Assembly (NCBI RefSeq): GCF_002157835.1 | Contig: NZ_CP020809.1 | Location: 6,882,001-6,946,000 of the forward strand | Reading direction: 5' to 3' | DNA: 64,000 nucleotides | From: Mycobacterium dioxanotrophicus | Lineage (GTDB): Bacteria > Actinomycetota > Actinomycetes > Mycobacteriales > Mycobacteriaceae | Part shown: one piece after another, positions 27,830 through 35,560 of the stretch | Layout of the letters: each line of letters starts with the position of its first letter | Numbering within the stretch: position 1 is the first letter of the stretch | Program-made: the position numbers and the translations under genes | Notes under the pieces: generated by a model | Seen by the model: only the letters and a program-made list of their open reading frames with translations | Database searches by the model: none | Told to the model about the DNA's origin: nothing

Positions 27830-27847
27830 TACTAACGCGCGTTAGTA
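27830..27847. promoter_or_regulatory. Perfect 18-bp palindromic operator for the LacI regulator
   Basis: TACTAACGCGCGTTAGTA is perfectly symmetrical and lies between the divergent transporter pseudogene (start 27807) and the LacI gene. A weaker partial copy (TAACGCGCGTGA, 27846-27857) follows directly. The central CG with an alternating symmetric arm is the pattern of LacI-family operators. It should govern the polyol operon and possibly the regulator itself. Confidence 0.8.
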
Positions 27848-27914
27848 ACGCGCGTGAGGTCTACTATGTGCGCATGCCCGAACTGTGTCAACCGTCACTT
27901 TTCCCGGGAGCCCG

Positions 27915-29006
27915 GTGAGCCCGTCGCCGCGCACCGGTCCGCGGCGGCCCACCATGGCCGACGTCGCCGAACGCGCGGGAGTGTCGCGAACGCTGGTCTC
28001 GTTCATCCTCGACGGCAAGCCGGGTGCGAGCGAGGAGACCCGGCAAAGGGTTCTGGCGGTCGCCGACGAGATCGGTTATCGCCCCGACTCGGCGGCGCGA
28101 CTGCTGGCTCAGGGCCGCAGTCGCACCATCGGAGTGCTCACCGACGTGCACCAGTTGTTCCAGGCCGAGCTGGTGACCAACATCTACCCGGCCGCCGAAA
28201 GCTGCGGCTACGACATGCTGCTGTCGGCCAACCTGCGCGACCATCCCGAGTCGACGTTCGTCGAGTCGCTGCTGAGCCACCGCTGCGGCAGCCTGATCCT
28301 GTTGGGCCCCAGGTCAACTCATGACTACCTGAAGAGACTCGCCGAACGCGCCCCGACCGTCGTGGTGGGCCGCAGGCTCGCCCACGTCGACAGCGCCGCC
28401 ATGTTGGCGACGGTCCGCACCAACGACGCCAAGGGCATGCGGTTGGCCGTCGACTATCTGGTCGATCTCGGCCACCGCGACATCCACCACGTCGACGGCG
28501 GCGACGATCCCGGTTCGGCCGACCGCCGCCGCGCGTATCGCGCCGCGATGCGCAGTCACGGGCTCGCCGACCGCGTCGCGGTGATCCCGGGCGCCCACAA
28601 CGAGCAGGCCGGTGCGGCCGCAGCGCGGGCCATGCTCGACGCGGGCAGCCTGCCAACCGCGGTGTTGGCCGGCAACGACCGCTGCGCGTTGGGTCTGCTC
28701 GACGTGTTCACCCGCGCCGGCGTCGACATCCCCGGCGAGTTGTCCTTGATCGGCTACGACGACAGTCATCTGTCGGACAACCCGCGCATCGATCTGACCA
28801 CCATCCATCAGGATGCGGCAGGGCTGGCTCAGCACGCCGTGCGACTGGCGGTGGCGATGCTGGAGGGCCGCAGCGAAGCCGACGACGTCGTACTGGAACC
28901 CAAGCTGGTGGTGCGCTCCACGACGGCGCAAGTGAAGGACCCCCACTCGCTCGCCGAGACGACGGTTTTTGGCGCGATTCCGCCCGAAAGTCGCCAGAAA
29001 CCGTAG
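27915..29006 (+). CDS. LacI-family transcriptional repressor
   Basis: A 363-residue regulator. The LacI HTH is MADVAERAGVSRTLVSFILD with hinge region ETRQRVLAVADEIGYRPDSA, followed by the ribose-binding-like effector domain (IGVLTDVHQLFQAEL; LSLIGYDDSHLSDNPRIDLT). GTG 27915 is preceded by GGGAG at good spacing; a GTG at 27885 is also in frame. It is divergent from the polyol transporter pseudogene and next to the palindromic operator, so it most likely represses the isomerase/dehydrogenase/transporter operon until the sugar appears. Confidence 0.88.
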   Translation: MSPSPRTGPRRPTMADVAERAGVSRTLVSFILDGKPGASEETRQRVLAVADEIGYRPDSAARLLAQGRSRTIGVLTDVHQLFQAELVTNIYPAAESCGYDMLLSANLRDHPESTFVESLLSHRCGSLILLGPRSTHDYLKRLAERAPTVVVGRRLAHVDSAAMLATVRTNDAKGMRLAVDYLVDLGHRDIHHVDGGDDPGSADRRRAYRAAMRSHGLADRVAVIPGAHNEQAGAAAARAMLDAGSLPTAVLAGNDRCALGLLDVFTRAGVDIPGELSLIGYDDSHLSDNPRIDLTTIHQDAAGLAQHAVRLAVAMLEGRSEADDVVLEPKLVVRSTTAQVKDPHSLAETTVFGAIPPESRQKP

Positions 29007-29039
29007 CGCCGCCGCAGGTGTGACACACCAAATATTGAT

Positions 29040-29062
29040 AGTGCCCTAACTATTAGGGTACT
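29040..29062. promoter_or_regulatory. OhrR-type operator
   Basis: Arms AGTGCCCTAA (29040-29049) and TTAGGGTACT (29053-29062) form an inverted repeat with a three-base centre and one mismatch, ending eight bases before the start codon of the OhrR-like gene. Position inside the promoter or leader indicates autorepression. MarR/OhrR sites are usually AT-rich 20-24 base inverted repeats like this. Confidence 0.75.
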
Positions 29063-29070
29063 TTTTAATC

Positions 29071-29568
29071 ATGCCCACACCAACTGAGGTGGAAGTCGAT
29101 CCGCTCGCCCTTGAGCGACAGGTCTGTTTCGCGCTGGCCATCAGCAACCGCGCGGTGCAGGCCGTCTACCGGCCCCTGCTGGAGCCACTGGGCATCACCC
29201 ACCCGCAGTACCTGGTGATGTTGGCGCTGTGGGACCACCAGCGGTCGGACGCCGCGGGCATGCCCCCGCTGACGGTCAAGCAGATCGCCGCGGCACTGCA
29301 GCTCGAATCCGCGACGCTCTCACCGATGCTCAAGCGGCTCGAAACGCTGGGCCTGATCACCCGCACCCGCAGCACGGGCGACGAACGCTCGACCGACATC
29401 GGCCTGACCGAGGCCGGCGTCGCCCTGCGTGAGCAGGCCTTGCAGATCCCGCCGGCCGTCGTCGCCCGATTGGGCGTCGACATGGCCGAGCTCGAGGAGC
29501 TGCACCGGGTACTCACCCGGATCAACACCGCGGCCTTGGCCGCCAACGCACTCACCGCCGGAACCTAG
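29071..29568 (+). CDS. ohrR: OhrR-type MarR-family regulator
   Basis: A 165-residue winged-helix repressor. The start LERQVCFALAISNRAVQAVY with RPLLEPLGITHPQYLVMLAL is the OhrR signature; the Cys near residue 24 is the peroxide-sensing residue of the family. The DNA-binding part is LTVKQIAAALQLESATLSPM followed by LKRLETLGLITRTRSTGDER. OhrR represses the organic hydroperoxide reductase Ohr; no ohr gene is adjacent. Instead a DUF5313 membrane protein follows 8 bases later. A clear operator overlaps the region before its start. Confidence 0.85.
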   Translation: MPTPTEVEVDPLALERQVCFALAISNRAVQAVYRPLLEPLGITHPQYLVMLALWDHQRSDAAGMPPLTVKQIAAALQLESATLSPMLKRLETLGLITRTRSTGDERSTDIGLTEAGVALREQALQIPPAVVARLGVDMAELEELHRVLTRINTAALAANALTAGT

Positions 29569-29576
29569 GAGCCACC

Positions 29577-29993
29577 ATGGCGAAAGACCGCCCGAATCCA
29601 ATCCAGTACCTCACCTACGCGTATGGCCGGCGGCTGCCCGACTCGATGCGCGAGTGGGTAGCCCACGACCTGGCCGACTACGGCGCCGTACGCCGCCATA
29701 TGGTGCGCATGGCGATCCCCCCGCTACTCGTCCTGGCCCCGCTGTGGTTGTTGCCGGCATCGCTGTACGTCCACATGGAGATGACGGTGCCGATCTACAT
29801 CTGGGCACTGTTGATGGCATTGGCGTTGAACAAGGTGTGGCGCCGTCACCGGCTGGCCCAGCACAATCTGGATCCCAACCTCGTCGACGAGATCAAGTAC
29901 AAGAAGGAAGCCCACATTCACGAGGACTACATCCGGCGCTTCGGCCCCCGGCCGGAATCGGCCCGCTTCCAGGCCAACAGCAGCCCCTTCTGA
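29577..29993 (+). CDS. DUF5313 family membrane protein
   Basis: A 138-residue mycobacterial protein. The N-terminus PNPIQYLTYAYGRRLPDSMR with EWVAHDLADYGAVRRHMVRM is the DUF5313 signature; two hydrophobic helices follow (about residues 45-62 and 68-85), then a charged cytoplasmic tail. Function of the family is unknown. It lies eight bases after the OhrR-like gene and is very likely co-transcribed, so it may be induced by organic peroxide; that is inference. Confidence 0.82.
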   Translation: MAKDRPNPIQYLTYAYGRRLPDSMREWVAHDLADYGAVRRHMVRMAIPPLLVLAPLWLLPASLYVHMEMTVPIYIWALLMALALNKVWRRHRLAQHNLDPNLVDEIKYKKEAHIHEDYIRRFGPRPESARFQANSSPF

Positions 29994-30117
29994 ACCGGCC
30001 CCAGCAAAAACAGGTACCGCACTACTCGGGCCTCCCGAGCCGCTGAGCCGTGAGCATGAATCCATCGCGCCTACCCATGCGCGATCTCACCGCCGGGCAG
30101 CGTTTCAGGGAGGGTCT

Positions 30118-30675
30118 GTGGCCATCGATGATTTGGGTTGGCTCGCGAACGTCCTGCGGGCCGAGGGGCTCACGGTGACCGAGATCGACGGATGGCGTCA
30201 ACGCGGCCACGGGTACATCGACGACGCGTGGGGCGTGGTGTGCCACCACACCGGGGGCGACACCGTCGCCGCTGACCTGGTTGCTGACGGCACCGCCGAC
30301 CTACCGGGCCCGTTGTCACACATTCTTGTTGGCCGTGACGGCTCCGCCACGGTCGTTGCTGCCGGCATCGCGCACCACGCGGGCCACGGATCGTATCCGG
30401 ATCTGCCTGCCAACAGGGCCAACGCCCACACGATCGGTATCCATGCCGTCAGCGCCGGCAAGAAGCCCTATCCCCTGGAGCAGTATCTGGCCTACGTGCA
30501 GTGCTGCGCGGCGGTCGTCGCCAAGATCGGGCAACCCGCATCACATGTGATCGGGCACAAGGAATGGGACCTCACCAAACACGATCCGTCGCTGAGCATG
30601 GATCAGCTCCGGGCTGATATCGCAGACCGGATTCCCGGCCGCACGCGGTACAGTCGTCGGCATGGGTGCCGGTGA
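30118..30675 (+). CDS. Phage-lysin-type N-acetylmuramoyl-L-alanine amidase
   Basis: A 185-residue stand-alone amidase domain that should cut the bond between muramic acid and the stem peptide. Zinc-site marks are VVCHHTGGDT (first His) and HVIGHKEWDLTKHDPSLSMD (last ligand and catalytic Lys), with IAHHAGHGSYPD between. This form, with GHKEW...DPS, is that found in mycobacteriophage LysA endolysins rather than in the chromosomal Rv3717/Rv3594 type. There is no signal peptide. GTG start with GGGAGGG upstream. No integrase, holin or other phage gene is nearby, so it is a domesticated or stranded lysin domain. Confidence 0.8.
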   Translation: MAIDDLGWLANVLRAEGLTVTEIDGWRQRGHGYIDDAWGVVCHHTGGDTVAADLVADGTADLPGPLSHILVGRDGSATVVAAGIAHHAGHGSYPDLPANRANAHTIGIHAVSAGKKPYPLEQYLAYVQCCAAVVAKIGQPASHVIGHKEWDLTKHDPSLSMDQLRADIADRIPGRTRYSRRHGCR

Positions 30676-30787
30676 CGACAGCGCATCCGCACGCGTGGTG
30701 CGGGTCGACGTGTCGTGCGCACCGAGTCTGCTGGCGTCGATCTGGAACCGCGCCCGGCTGGCACCGCTGAAGAGAATCGCGGGTTAG
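30662..30787 (+). CDS. Possible very small ORF
   Basis: A 41-residue frame starting at ATG 30662 inside the last codons of the amidase gene, with codon usage like real genes (mostly G/C in third positions) and sequence VVRVDVSCAPSLLASIWNRA near its centre. It ends inside the inverted repeat that precedes the MFS gene. No homologue comes to mind and there is no clear ribosome-binding site, so it may be chance. Confidence 0.25.
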   Translation: MGAGDDSASARVVRVDVSCAPSLLASIWNRARLAPLKRIAG

Positions 30788-30810
30788 TTCTTCGTTTGTT
30801 CGACTAACCC
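30781..30810. promoter_or_regulatory. Inverted repeat before the MFS/SBP/FAD operon, candidate operator
   Basis: GGGTTAGT (30781-30788) and ACTAACCC (30803-30810) are perfect 8-base arms 14 bases apart, 22 bases ahead of the MFS start at 30832. A further related copy GCTAGTTC (30813-30820, compare GTTAGTTC 30783-30790) lies between. No run of T follows, so a terminator is less likely than an operator for a regulator encoded elsewhere. Confidence 0.5.
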
Positions 30811-30831
30811 CTGCTAGTTCTCTGAGGCGTC

Positions 30832-32184
30832 ATGAAGCCGTCCCTTTGCGCCGTTGCGGCGTCGCTATATCTGACCGAATACACCCTCTACTCCAACTCC
30901 TCGTCGACTGTGCTGTTGAATTCGGCGATTTCCGAGTCTTTCGACATACCGTTCGCGCAAGCCGCCTACGTCGGCGTGGCTTTTCTGGCGGGCTTCTGCC
31001 TGGCCCTGCTGCCTGCCGGGATGACCGTGCACCGCTATCCAGCCATGCGTGCCTTCCAGGTGAGCTCGATGGCGCTCGTCGTGCTCGGTATTGCCGCCAG
31101 CCTCAGCCCACAGTTCTGGGTCCTGATCGTCATCCGGTTCCTCCAGGGCGTGGCATCGGCCGCCCTGGCCCCGCAGATCTTCCGGATCATCCGCCAACAG
31201 TTCTATCCCGATCATCACTCCGCGGTGCTCGGAACCTGGGGTCTGGTGGTCTCCGCTTCCGCGTTGGCGTCACCGCTGATCACCGCGGCACTCAACGACG
31301 CGTGGGGATGGCGCTCGTTCCCGTACGAGACCGTGGCCACCACTATTGCCGCCGTTGCCCTGATGGCGTTGGCCTCCACCGGGCGCAGCGCTCCCGAGGA
31401 GCAGCCCGCGCCGAACCGGTCGCCCGGCCCGGCGGCGGTGATCGTCGGCCTGGGCGTGGCGCAGGTGGGAATCTTCCTGGTGACGAGCCTGGCCGACACG
31501 GCCGTGACCCGAATTGCGCTGTGCACCACAGCAATCGCCGTCGGCGCCACGGTCATCGTGATCTGCCGGCGCACGTCTGACGGAACCCGACCAGTCCTCT
31601 ACCAGAGCTTCCTCATCGTCTTCGTCGCCGGTATGGCGACCAACGTCTTCACCCTTTCGGTGATGTACTTCCTGCAGCAGGTACGGTCCTTCGACTCCTA
31701 TCGGTCGGCACTGGTCCTGCTCCCGATGGCATTCTTCGCGGGCCTACTGCCGGTGCTGCCGTGGGGACGTCCCGGCAACAGCCACGAGAACACCCGGCTC
31801 GTGAGCTACGGTGCCATCCTGCTGATCGTGACCGCGGCGAGTCTCACGGTCCCGGCCACCGTGCCAGGCGACGGTGTCGTCCCGCTGCTCGTCAGCGCCG
31901 CCCTGATGGGTGGCGCGATGGGCCTGCTGTGGAGTCCGTTGGCCGCCAACGTGCTGACCAATTCCGCACAGATCCCCTTCGATTCCAGCGTGTACCACTA
32001 CCTGCGCGCACTCGGCGCCGCGATCGGGGTGTCGATCGGCGCGACGGTCGTCGGCGAAACAGCTGATGGCACAGACCTGTTCAGCACCGTCGCCGCGCTC
32101 ATCGCGCTCGCCGGGATCGTGGCATTCGTTGCCGCCCAGGCGGCCCGACGCGCGGCCTCCTCGCAGTTGGCCCCGGTCGGATGA
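30832..32184 (+). CDS. MFS transporter (DHA-type exporter)
   Basis: A 450-residue carrier with about 12 membrane helices. Motif-like segments include FLQGVASAALAPQIFRIIRQ (helix 4/5 region) and GTWGLVVSASALASPLITAA, as in drug:proton antiporters. A cytoplasmic loop with RSAPEEQPAPNRSPG splits the halves. First gene of a three-gene operon: its stop overlaps the next start (ATGA, 32181-32184). An export role is inferred from class; the cargo may be the product of the FAD monooxygenase two genes on. Confidence 0.83.
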   Translation: MKPSLCAVAASLYLTEYTLYSNSSSTVLLNSAISESFDIPFAQAAYVGVAFLAGFCLALLPAGMTVHRYPAMRAFQVSSMALVVLGIAASLSPQFWVLIVIRFLQGVASAALAPQIFRIIRQQFYPDHHSAVLGTWGLVVSASALASPLITAALNDAWGWRSFPYETVATTIAAVALMALASTGRSAPEEQPAPNRSPGPAAVIVGLGVAQVGIFLVTSLADTAVTRIALCTTAIAVGATVIVICRRTSDGTRPVLYQSFLIVFVAGMATNVFTLSVMYFLQQVRSFDSYRSALVLLPMAFFAGLLPVLPWGRPGNSHENTRLVSYGAILLIVTAASLTVPATVPGDGVVPLLVSAALMGGAMGLLWSPLAANVLTNSAQIPFDSSVYHYLRALGAAIGVSIGATVVGETADGTDLFSTVAALIALAGIVAFVAAQAARRAASSQLAPVG

Positions 32185-33524
32185 GCGCCGAGATCACGTT
32201 CGGTTGGCCCACCGCACAACTCACCCGGGATCCTCGACTCGCCTACAACACCATGTCGAAGACCTACGCCCGCATGGCTTTCGACAGCCTGCTCGACGTC
32301 GACGAAACCACCGGAGAGCTGGTGCCATGGCTGGCCACGTCACGGCGGCAGATCGATCCGCTCACCGTCGAGTTCGTGATCCGCGCGGGTGTCCAGTTCT
32401 CCGACGGCACAGCACTATCCGGTGCGGACGTGCGGCAGAGCTTCCTGGACATCCTCGGGCTGCAGCACGTGCAGCCTCTACCTGCCGCGGTGGCAGCGCT
32501 GGCCGGGCTCAAGGACATTCGGGCCACCGCCGCCACCGTGACGTTTCACTTCGAACGCCACAATGCCGCATTCCTGCGGTCGCTGGCCGGCGTGGGCCTC
32601 GCCGTCAGCAAGGCCGCCGGTGACACCCGGGTGGGCACGGGCAGGTGGCGACCGGCACTGGGGTCCGGTGTGCCCGCGACATTGACCGACGGTTCGCACC
32701 AGGTGGTCTTCGTGCAGGCCGAACATCCCGACACCGATGTCTACGCCGGTGACGCCGCCGCCGAGTACCGGATGGCCGAACACGACAACGCCGGCATCAC
32801 ATACGGGCTGTGCCCCAACACATCCCGCGGTCCGCTCACCGATCCGAGGATCAGGCGTGCGCTGTCGCTGCTGATCGACCACACCCGGTTGCAACCCATC
32901 CTCGCGCAGGCGGGGTACACCTCAGCGACCTCGGTTCTGGCGCCCACCACGCGCTACCACCGGGATCTCAGCACCGAGCTCACCTACGATCCCGTTCGGG
33001 CCCATCGCCTGCTGGACGCTGCCGGGGCCGGGCCAGGCCTCACCTTCGAGGTGCTGTTCAACAGCACCTTCTCCCCGATCGACACCGAACTCCTCACCGC
33101 GGTCGCCGACCAATGGTCGAGGCATGGGATCCGACTGCGGCTCGCCGACGTCGGCTTCGCCGAGTTGCGGAGCCGCCAGCAGTCCGGCGACTACGACTTC
33201 CGGTTCTTCTACTACACCGGCGAAGATCCCGACGTGCTGCGCTACCAGTTCGCCGTCTCGCAGCGAAACATGAACCGCCGCCTACAATCCGACGACCTCG
33301 ACGATCTGCTCGACGCACAACTGCACTGTGCCGATACCGACGCGCGCCGCACCCTGGTGGACACCATCCAGGAGCTGATCATCGAACGGGGCCTGTGGTA
33401 TCCGATCGGCAATGTCCGCACTGTGGCCGGCTATCGGCCCGGAGCGGTCGCGGCACGGCTCGACACCGAAGGGCTCGTTCGGCTCGAGCCCGTCCAGACA
33501 ACACGAAAGGTTTACGTCCCATGA
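32181..33524 (+). CDS. SBP_bac_5-like substrate-binding protein without signal peptide
   Basis: A 447-residue protein of the peptide/nickel-type solute-binding family. Marks: ELVPWLATSRRQIDPLTVEF, then FSDGTALSGADVRQSFLDIL, PLTDPRIRRALSLLIDHTRL, and YDPVRAHRLLDAAG. It begins directly with the mature-like MSAEITFGWPTAQLTRDP; there is no signal peptide, lipobox or Tat motif, and its start overlaps the MFS stop by ATGA, leaving no room for one. It should therefore be cytoplasmic. The known precedent of cytoplasmic SBP_bac_5 domains is the SgrR regulator, but no DNA-binding domain is present here. No ABC permease or ATPase gene is nearby. It is coupled to an MFS carrier and an FAD monooxygenase. 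Confidence 0.82.
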   Translation: MSAEITFGWPTAQLTRDPRLAYNTMSKTYARMAFDSLLDVDETTGELVPWLATSRRQIDPLTVEFVIRAGVQFSDGTALSGADVRQSFLDILGLQHVQPLPAAVAALAGLKDIRATAATVTFHFERHNAAFLRSLAGVGLAVSKAAGDTRVGTGRWRPALGSGVPATLTDGSHQVVFVQAEHPDTDVYAGDAAAEYRMAEHDNAGITYGLCPNTSRGPLTDPRIRRALSLLIDHTRLQPILAQAGYTSATSVLAPTTRYHRDLSTELTYDPVRAHRLLDAAGAGPGLTFEVLFNSTFSPIDTELLTAVADQWSRHGIRLRLADVGFAELRSRQQSGDYDFRFFYYTGEDPDVLRYQFAVSQRNMNRRLQSDDLDDLLDAQLHCADTDARRTLVDTIQELIIERGLWYPIGNVRTVAGYRPGAVAARLDTEGLVRLEPVQTTRKVYVP

Positions 33525-34663
33525 CCGTCGATGTTCCCATCGCCATTGTCGGGGCCGGCCTCGGTGGTCTCGCCGCCGCCGTGGCCTTGCACCACCACGG
33601 ATACCGCGCGGTGGTGTTCGATAAGACCAGAGCACTCGGCGAGGTCGGTGGTCCGCTCGGCATCTCGCCCCAGACCCTGCGGCTGTTCAAGACGTGGGGC
33701 ATTCTTGCTGAGTTCGAGAAGATCTCCTCGGCTACACCGTGTTTCGAGGACCGCGATCAGAACGGCCGGCTGCTGAAGGTGACCGAGTATGCGGCGGCAC
33801 CCGAGGAAGGTACCGATCACGGCCGGTTCGGCTATGCCGACGCGGAGATGGCGCCGCGCACAGTGCATCGGGCCGACCTGCACGCCCTGCTGGTCTCGGC
33901 GGTGGGCAACGCCGAGATCCGGCTCAATCACCGCCTGGCCGACATCGTCGAGCGCGACGACCATGTCCAACTGGTCTTCAACGATGAAGTGACCGCCCGG
34001 GCCGGACTGGTGATCGGTGCGGACGGCCTGCGCTCGACCGTGCGAAAACTGTTCAGCCACGACGACATGCACTACTGCGGGTCGGTGATCTTCCGCGCCG
34101 TCAGCCCGGCCGCGTGTCTGCGGGATCTGGGACCCAACGATCGGCTGCGGGCCTGGCACTCGGCCGATCGTGCCAAGCACATGATCACCATGCCGGTGCG
34201 CTCGGGGCGGCAGGTCGCGGTGGACGCCACCCTCGGCGTCGACGAACCGCCCGCGCATCTGTGGTCGGCGCGTGCCGACCTGGAGGCTCTGGCCATGCAG
34301 TTCGATGAGTTCGACCCGGTCGTGCCGCGAATGATCCGGTCAGCGACCGGTCCGGTGTTCATGCATCCGGTCTACGATCGCGACCCGATCGAGCGGTGGA
34401 CCACGCAGCGGATCGCGCTGCTCGGCGACGCCGCGCACCCGATGACCCCGTTCGGTGGGCAGGGCGCCAATCAGGCGATCCAGGACGCCGGAGAGTTGGC
34501 GGCCCAACTAGGCAGGGTGCGCGACGGATCGTATGCCGTGGCCCTGCAGCAGTATCAGCGCGTGCGGACAGACCAGACCGCCGAAATCCAGCGCGCCGCA
34601 CGCGGTTATGCCCAACGCCGGGCCACGATCGTGACCCGGCTCGCCGACATCGTGGGCAGCTGA
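33521..34663 (+). CDS. FAD-dependent aromatic-type monooxygenase (salicylate hydroxylase-like)
   Basis: A 380-residue group A flavoprotein monooxygenase. Dinucleotide motif IAIVGAGLGGLAAAVALHHHGY, then RTVHRADLHALL, the DG motif VIGADGLRSTVRKLF near residue 165, and IALLGDAAHPMTPFGGQGAN near 300 with GD for FAD ribitol. Membership fits hydroxylases acting on aromatic or heteroaromatic acids and on antibiotics. Last gene of the ATGA-coupled operon MFS/SBP/monooxygenase; it converges on the aldolase gene with one base between stops. Confidence 0.87.
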   Translation: MTVDVPIAIVGAGLGGLAAAVALHHHGYRAVVFDKTRALGEVGGPLGISPQTLRLFKTWGILAEFEKISSATPCFEDRDQNGRLLKVTEYAAAPEEGTDHGRFGYADAEMAPRTVHRADLHALLVSAVGNAEIRLNHRLADIVERDDHVQLVFNDEVTARAGLVIGADGLRSTVRKLFSHDDMHYCGSVIFRAVSPAACLRDLGPNDRLRAWHSADRAKHMITMPVRSGRQVAVDATLGVDEPPAHLWSARADLEALAMQFDEFDPVVPRMIRSATGPVFMHPVYDRDPIERWTTQRIALLGDAAHPMTPFGGQGANQAIQDAGELAAQLGRVRDGSYAVALQQYQRVRTDQTAEIQRAARGYAQRRATIVTRLADIVGS

Positions 34664-34664
34664 G

Positions 34665-35549
34665 TCAGGAGATCTTCAGCAGCCGGCCGAGTTCGGCACG
34701 GTCGTTGTCGTCCAGCGGCAAGAGCGGCAACCTCGGCACCCCGACGCCCTGGCCCAGAAGGTCGAGGCCACCCTTGATGGTGGTGGGCAAGCCGCCGGCG
34801 ACGATGAATTCGAGCAGCGGCTTGAATTCGGTGTAGATGGCCTCGGCCTTCGTCCAGTCCCCGGCCTGCGCGGCTGCGTAGAGGTCCAGGCACGGCTGCG
34901 GCTGCAGGTTGGGCGCCGCCGTGCACCATCCTTTGGCCCCTGCCTTGAAAGCCTTGAGGATCATCGGATTACTGCCGTTGTAGAACGGCAATTGCCCGTC
35001 GGTGAGCTCGGACATGCGCTCCATGCGGGTGATGTCACCCGTGGACTCCTTGACCATCGTGACGTTGTCGATCTCGTTGAACATCCGCACGAGCAGCTCG
35101 GGACTCATGTCGATGCCACTGGTCGCGGGGTTGTTGTACACCATGATCGGAATGTCGATCGCCGCCCCGACAGATGCGTAGTGCTGGGCGATCTCGCGTT
35201 CGGACAGCTTCCAATAGGAGATCGGCAGGATCATCACGGCGTCGGCACCGGCCCGCTGGGCGTACTGCGCGCGGCGGATCGTGTTGGCGGTGGTGAGGTC
35301 AGATGCACCGATGATGACGGGTACCCGGCCGTTGACCACGTCGATGGTGATGTCGATGACCGCGTCGAACTCGGACTCGGTGAGGTACGCGGACTCACCT
35401 GTGCTGCCGAGCGGGACGATACCGTGCGCCCCGGTCTCCACCAACCGATCGACGAGAGCGGCGAGTTTACCGGTGTCGACCTCGTTGTCCGCGGTGAACG
35501 GCGTGACCGGATACGCAATGATTCCGTGAATATCTTTGTCTTTGGCCAT
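34665..35549 (-). CDS. Dihydrodipicolinate synthase (DHDPS/NAL)-family lyase or aldolase
   Basis: A 294-residue (beta/alpha)8 class I aldolase. Active-site marks are PLGSTGESAYLTESE (pyruvate-binding GSTGE), the Tyr in IMVYNNPATSG near residue 135, and the Schiff-base Lys in TMVKESTGDI near 163. The biosynthetic DapA differs, and the context (class II aldolase, XRE-cupin regulator) points to a catabolic keto-acid aldolase or dehydratase. ATG 35549 begins the conserved N-terminus KDIHGIIAYPVTPF; the frame is open further upstream but is overlapped by the next gene. Eleven bases after the class II aldolase gene. Confidence 0.85.
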   Translation of the reverse strand: MAKDKDIHGIIAYPVTPFTADNEVDTGKLAALVDRLVETGAHGIVPLGSTGESAYLTESEFDAVIDITIDVVNGRVPVIIGASDLTTANTIRRAQYAQRAGADAVMILPISYWKLSEREIAQHYASVGAAIDIPIMVYNNPATSGIDMSPELLVRMFNEIDNVTMVKESTGDITRMERMSELTDGQLPFYNGSNPMILKAFKAGAKGWCTAAPNLQPQPCLDLYAAAQAGDWTKAEAIYTEFKPLLEFIVAGGLPTTIKGGLDLLGQGVGVPRLPLLPLDDNDRAELGRLLKIS

Positions 35550-35560
35550 GTTCGGATTCC

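Noticed and set aside
30118..30675. Prophage remnant around the amidase gene
   Set aside because: No integrase, attachment repeats, holin or capsid gene within several kilobases; neighbours are ordinary chromosomal genes.
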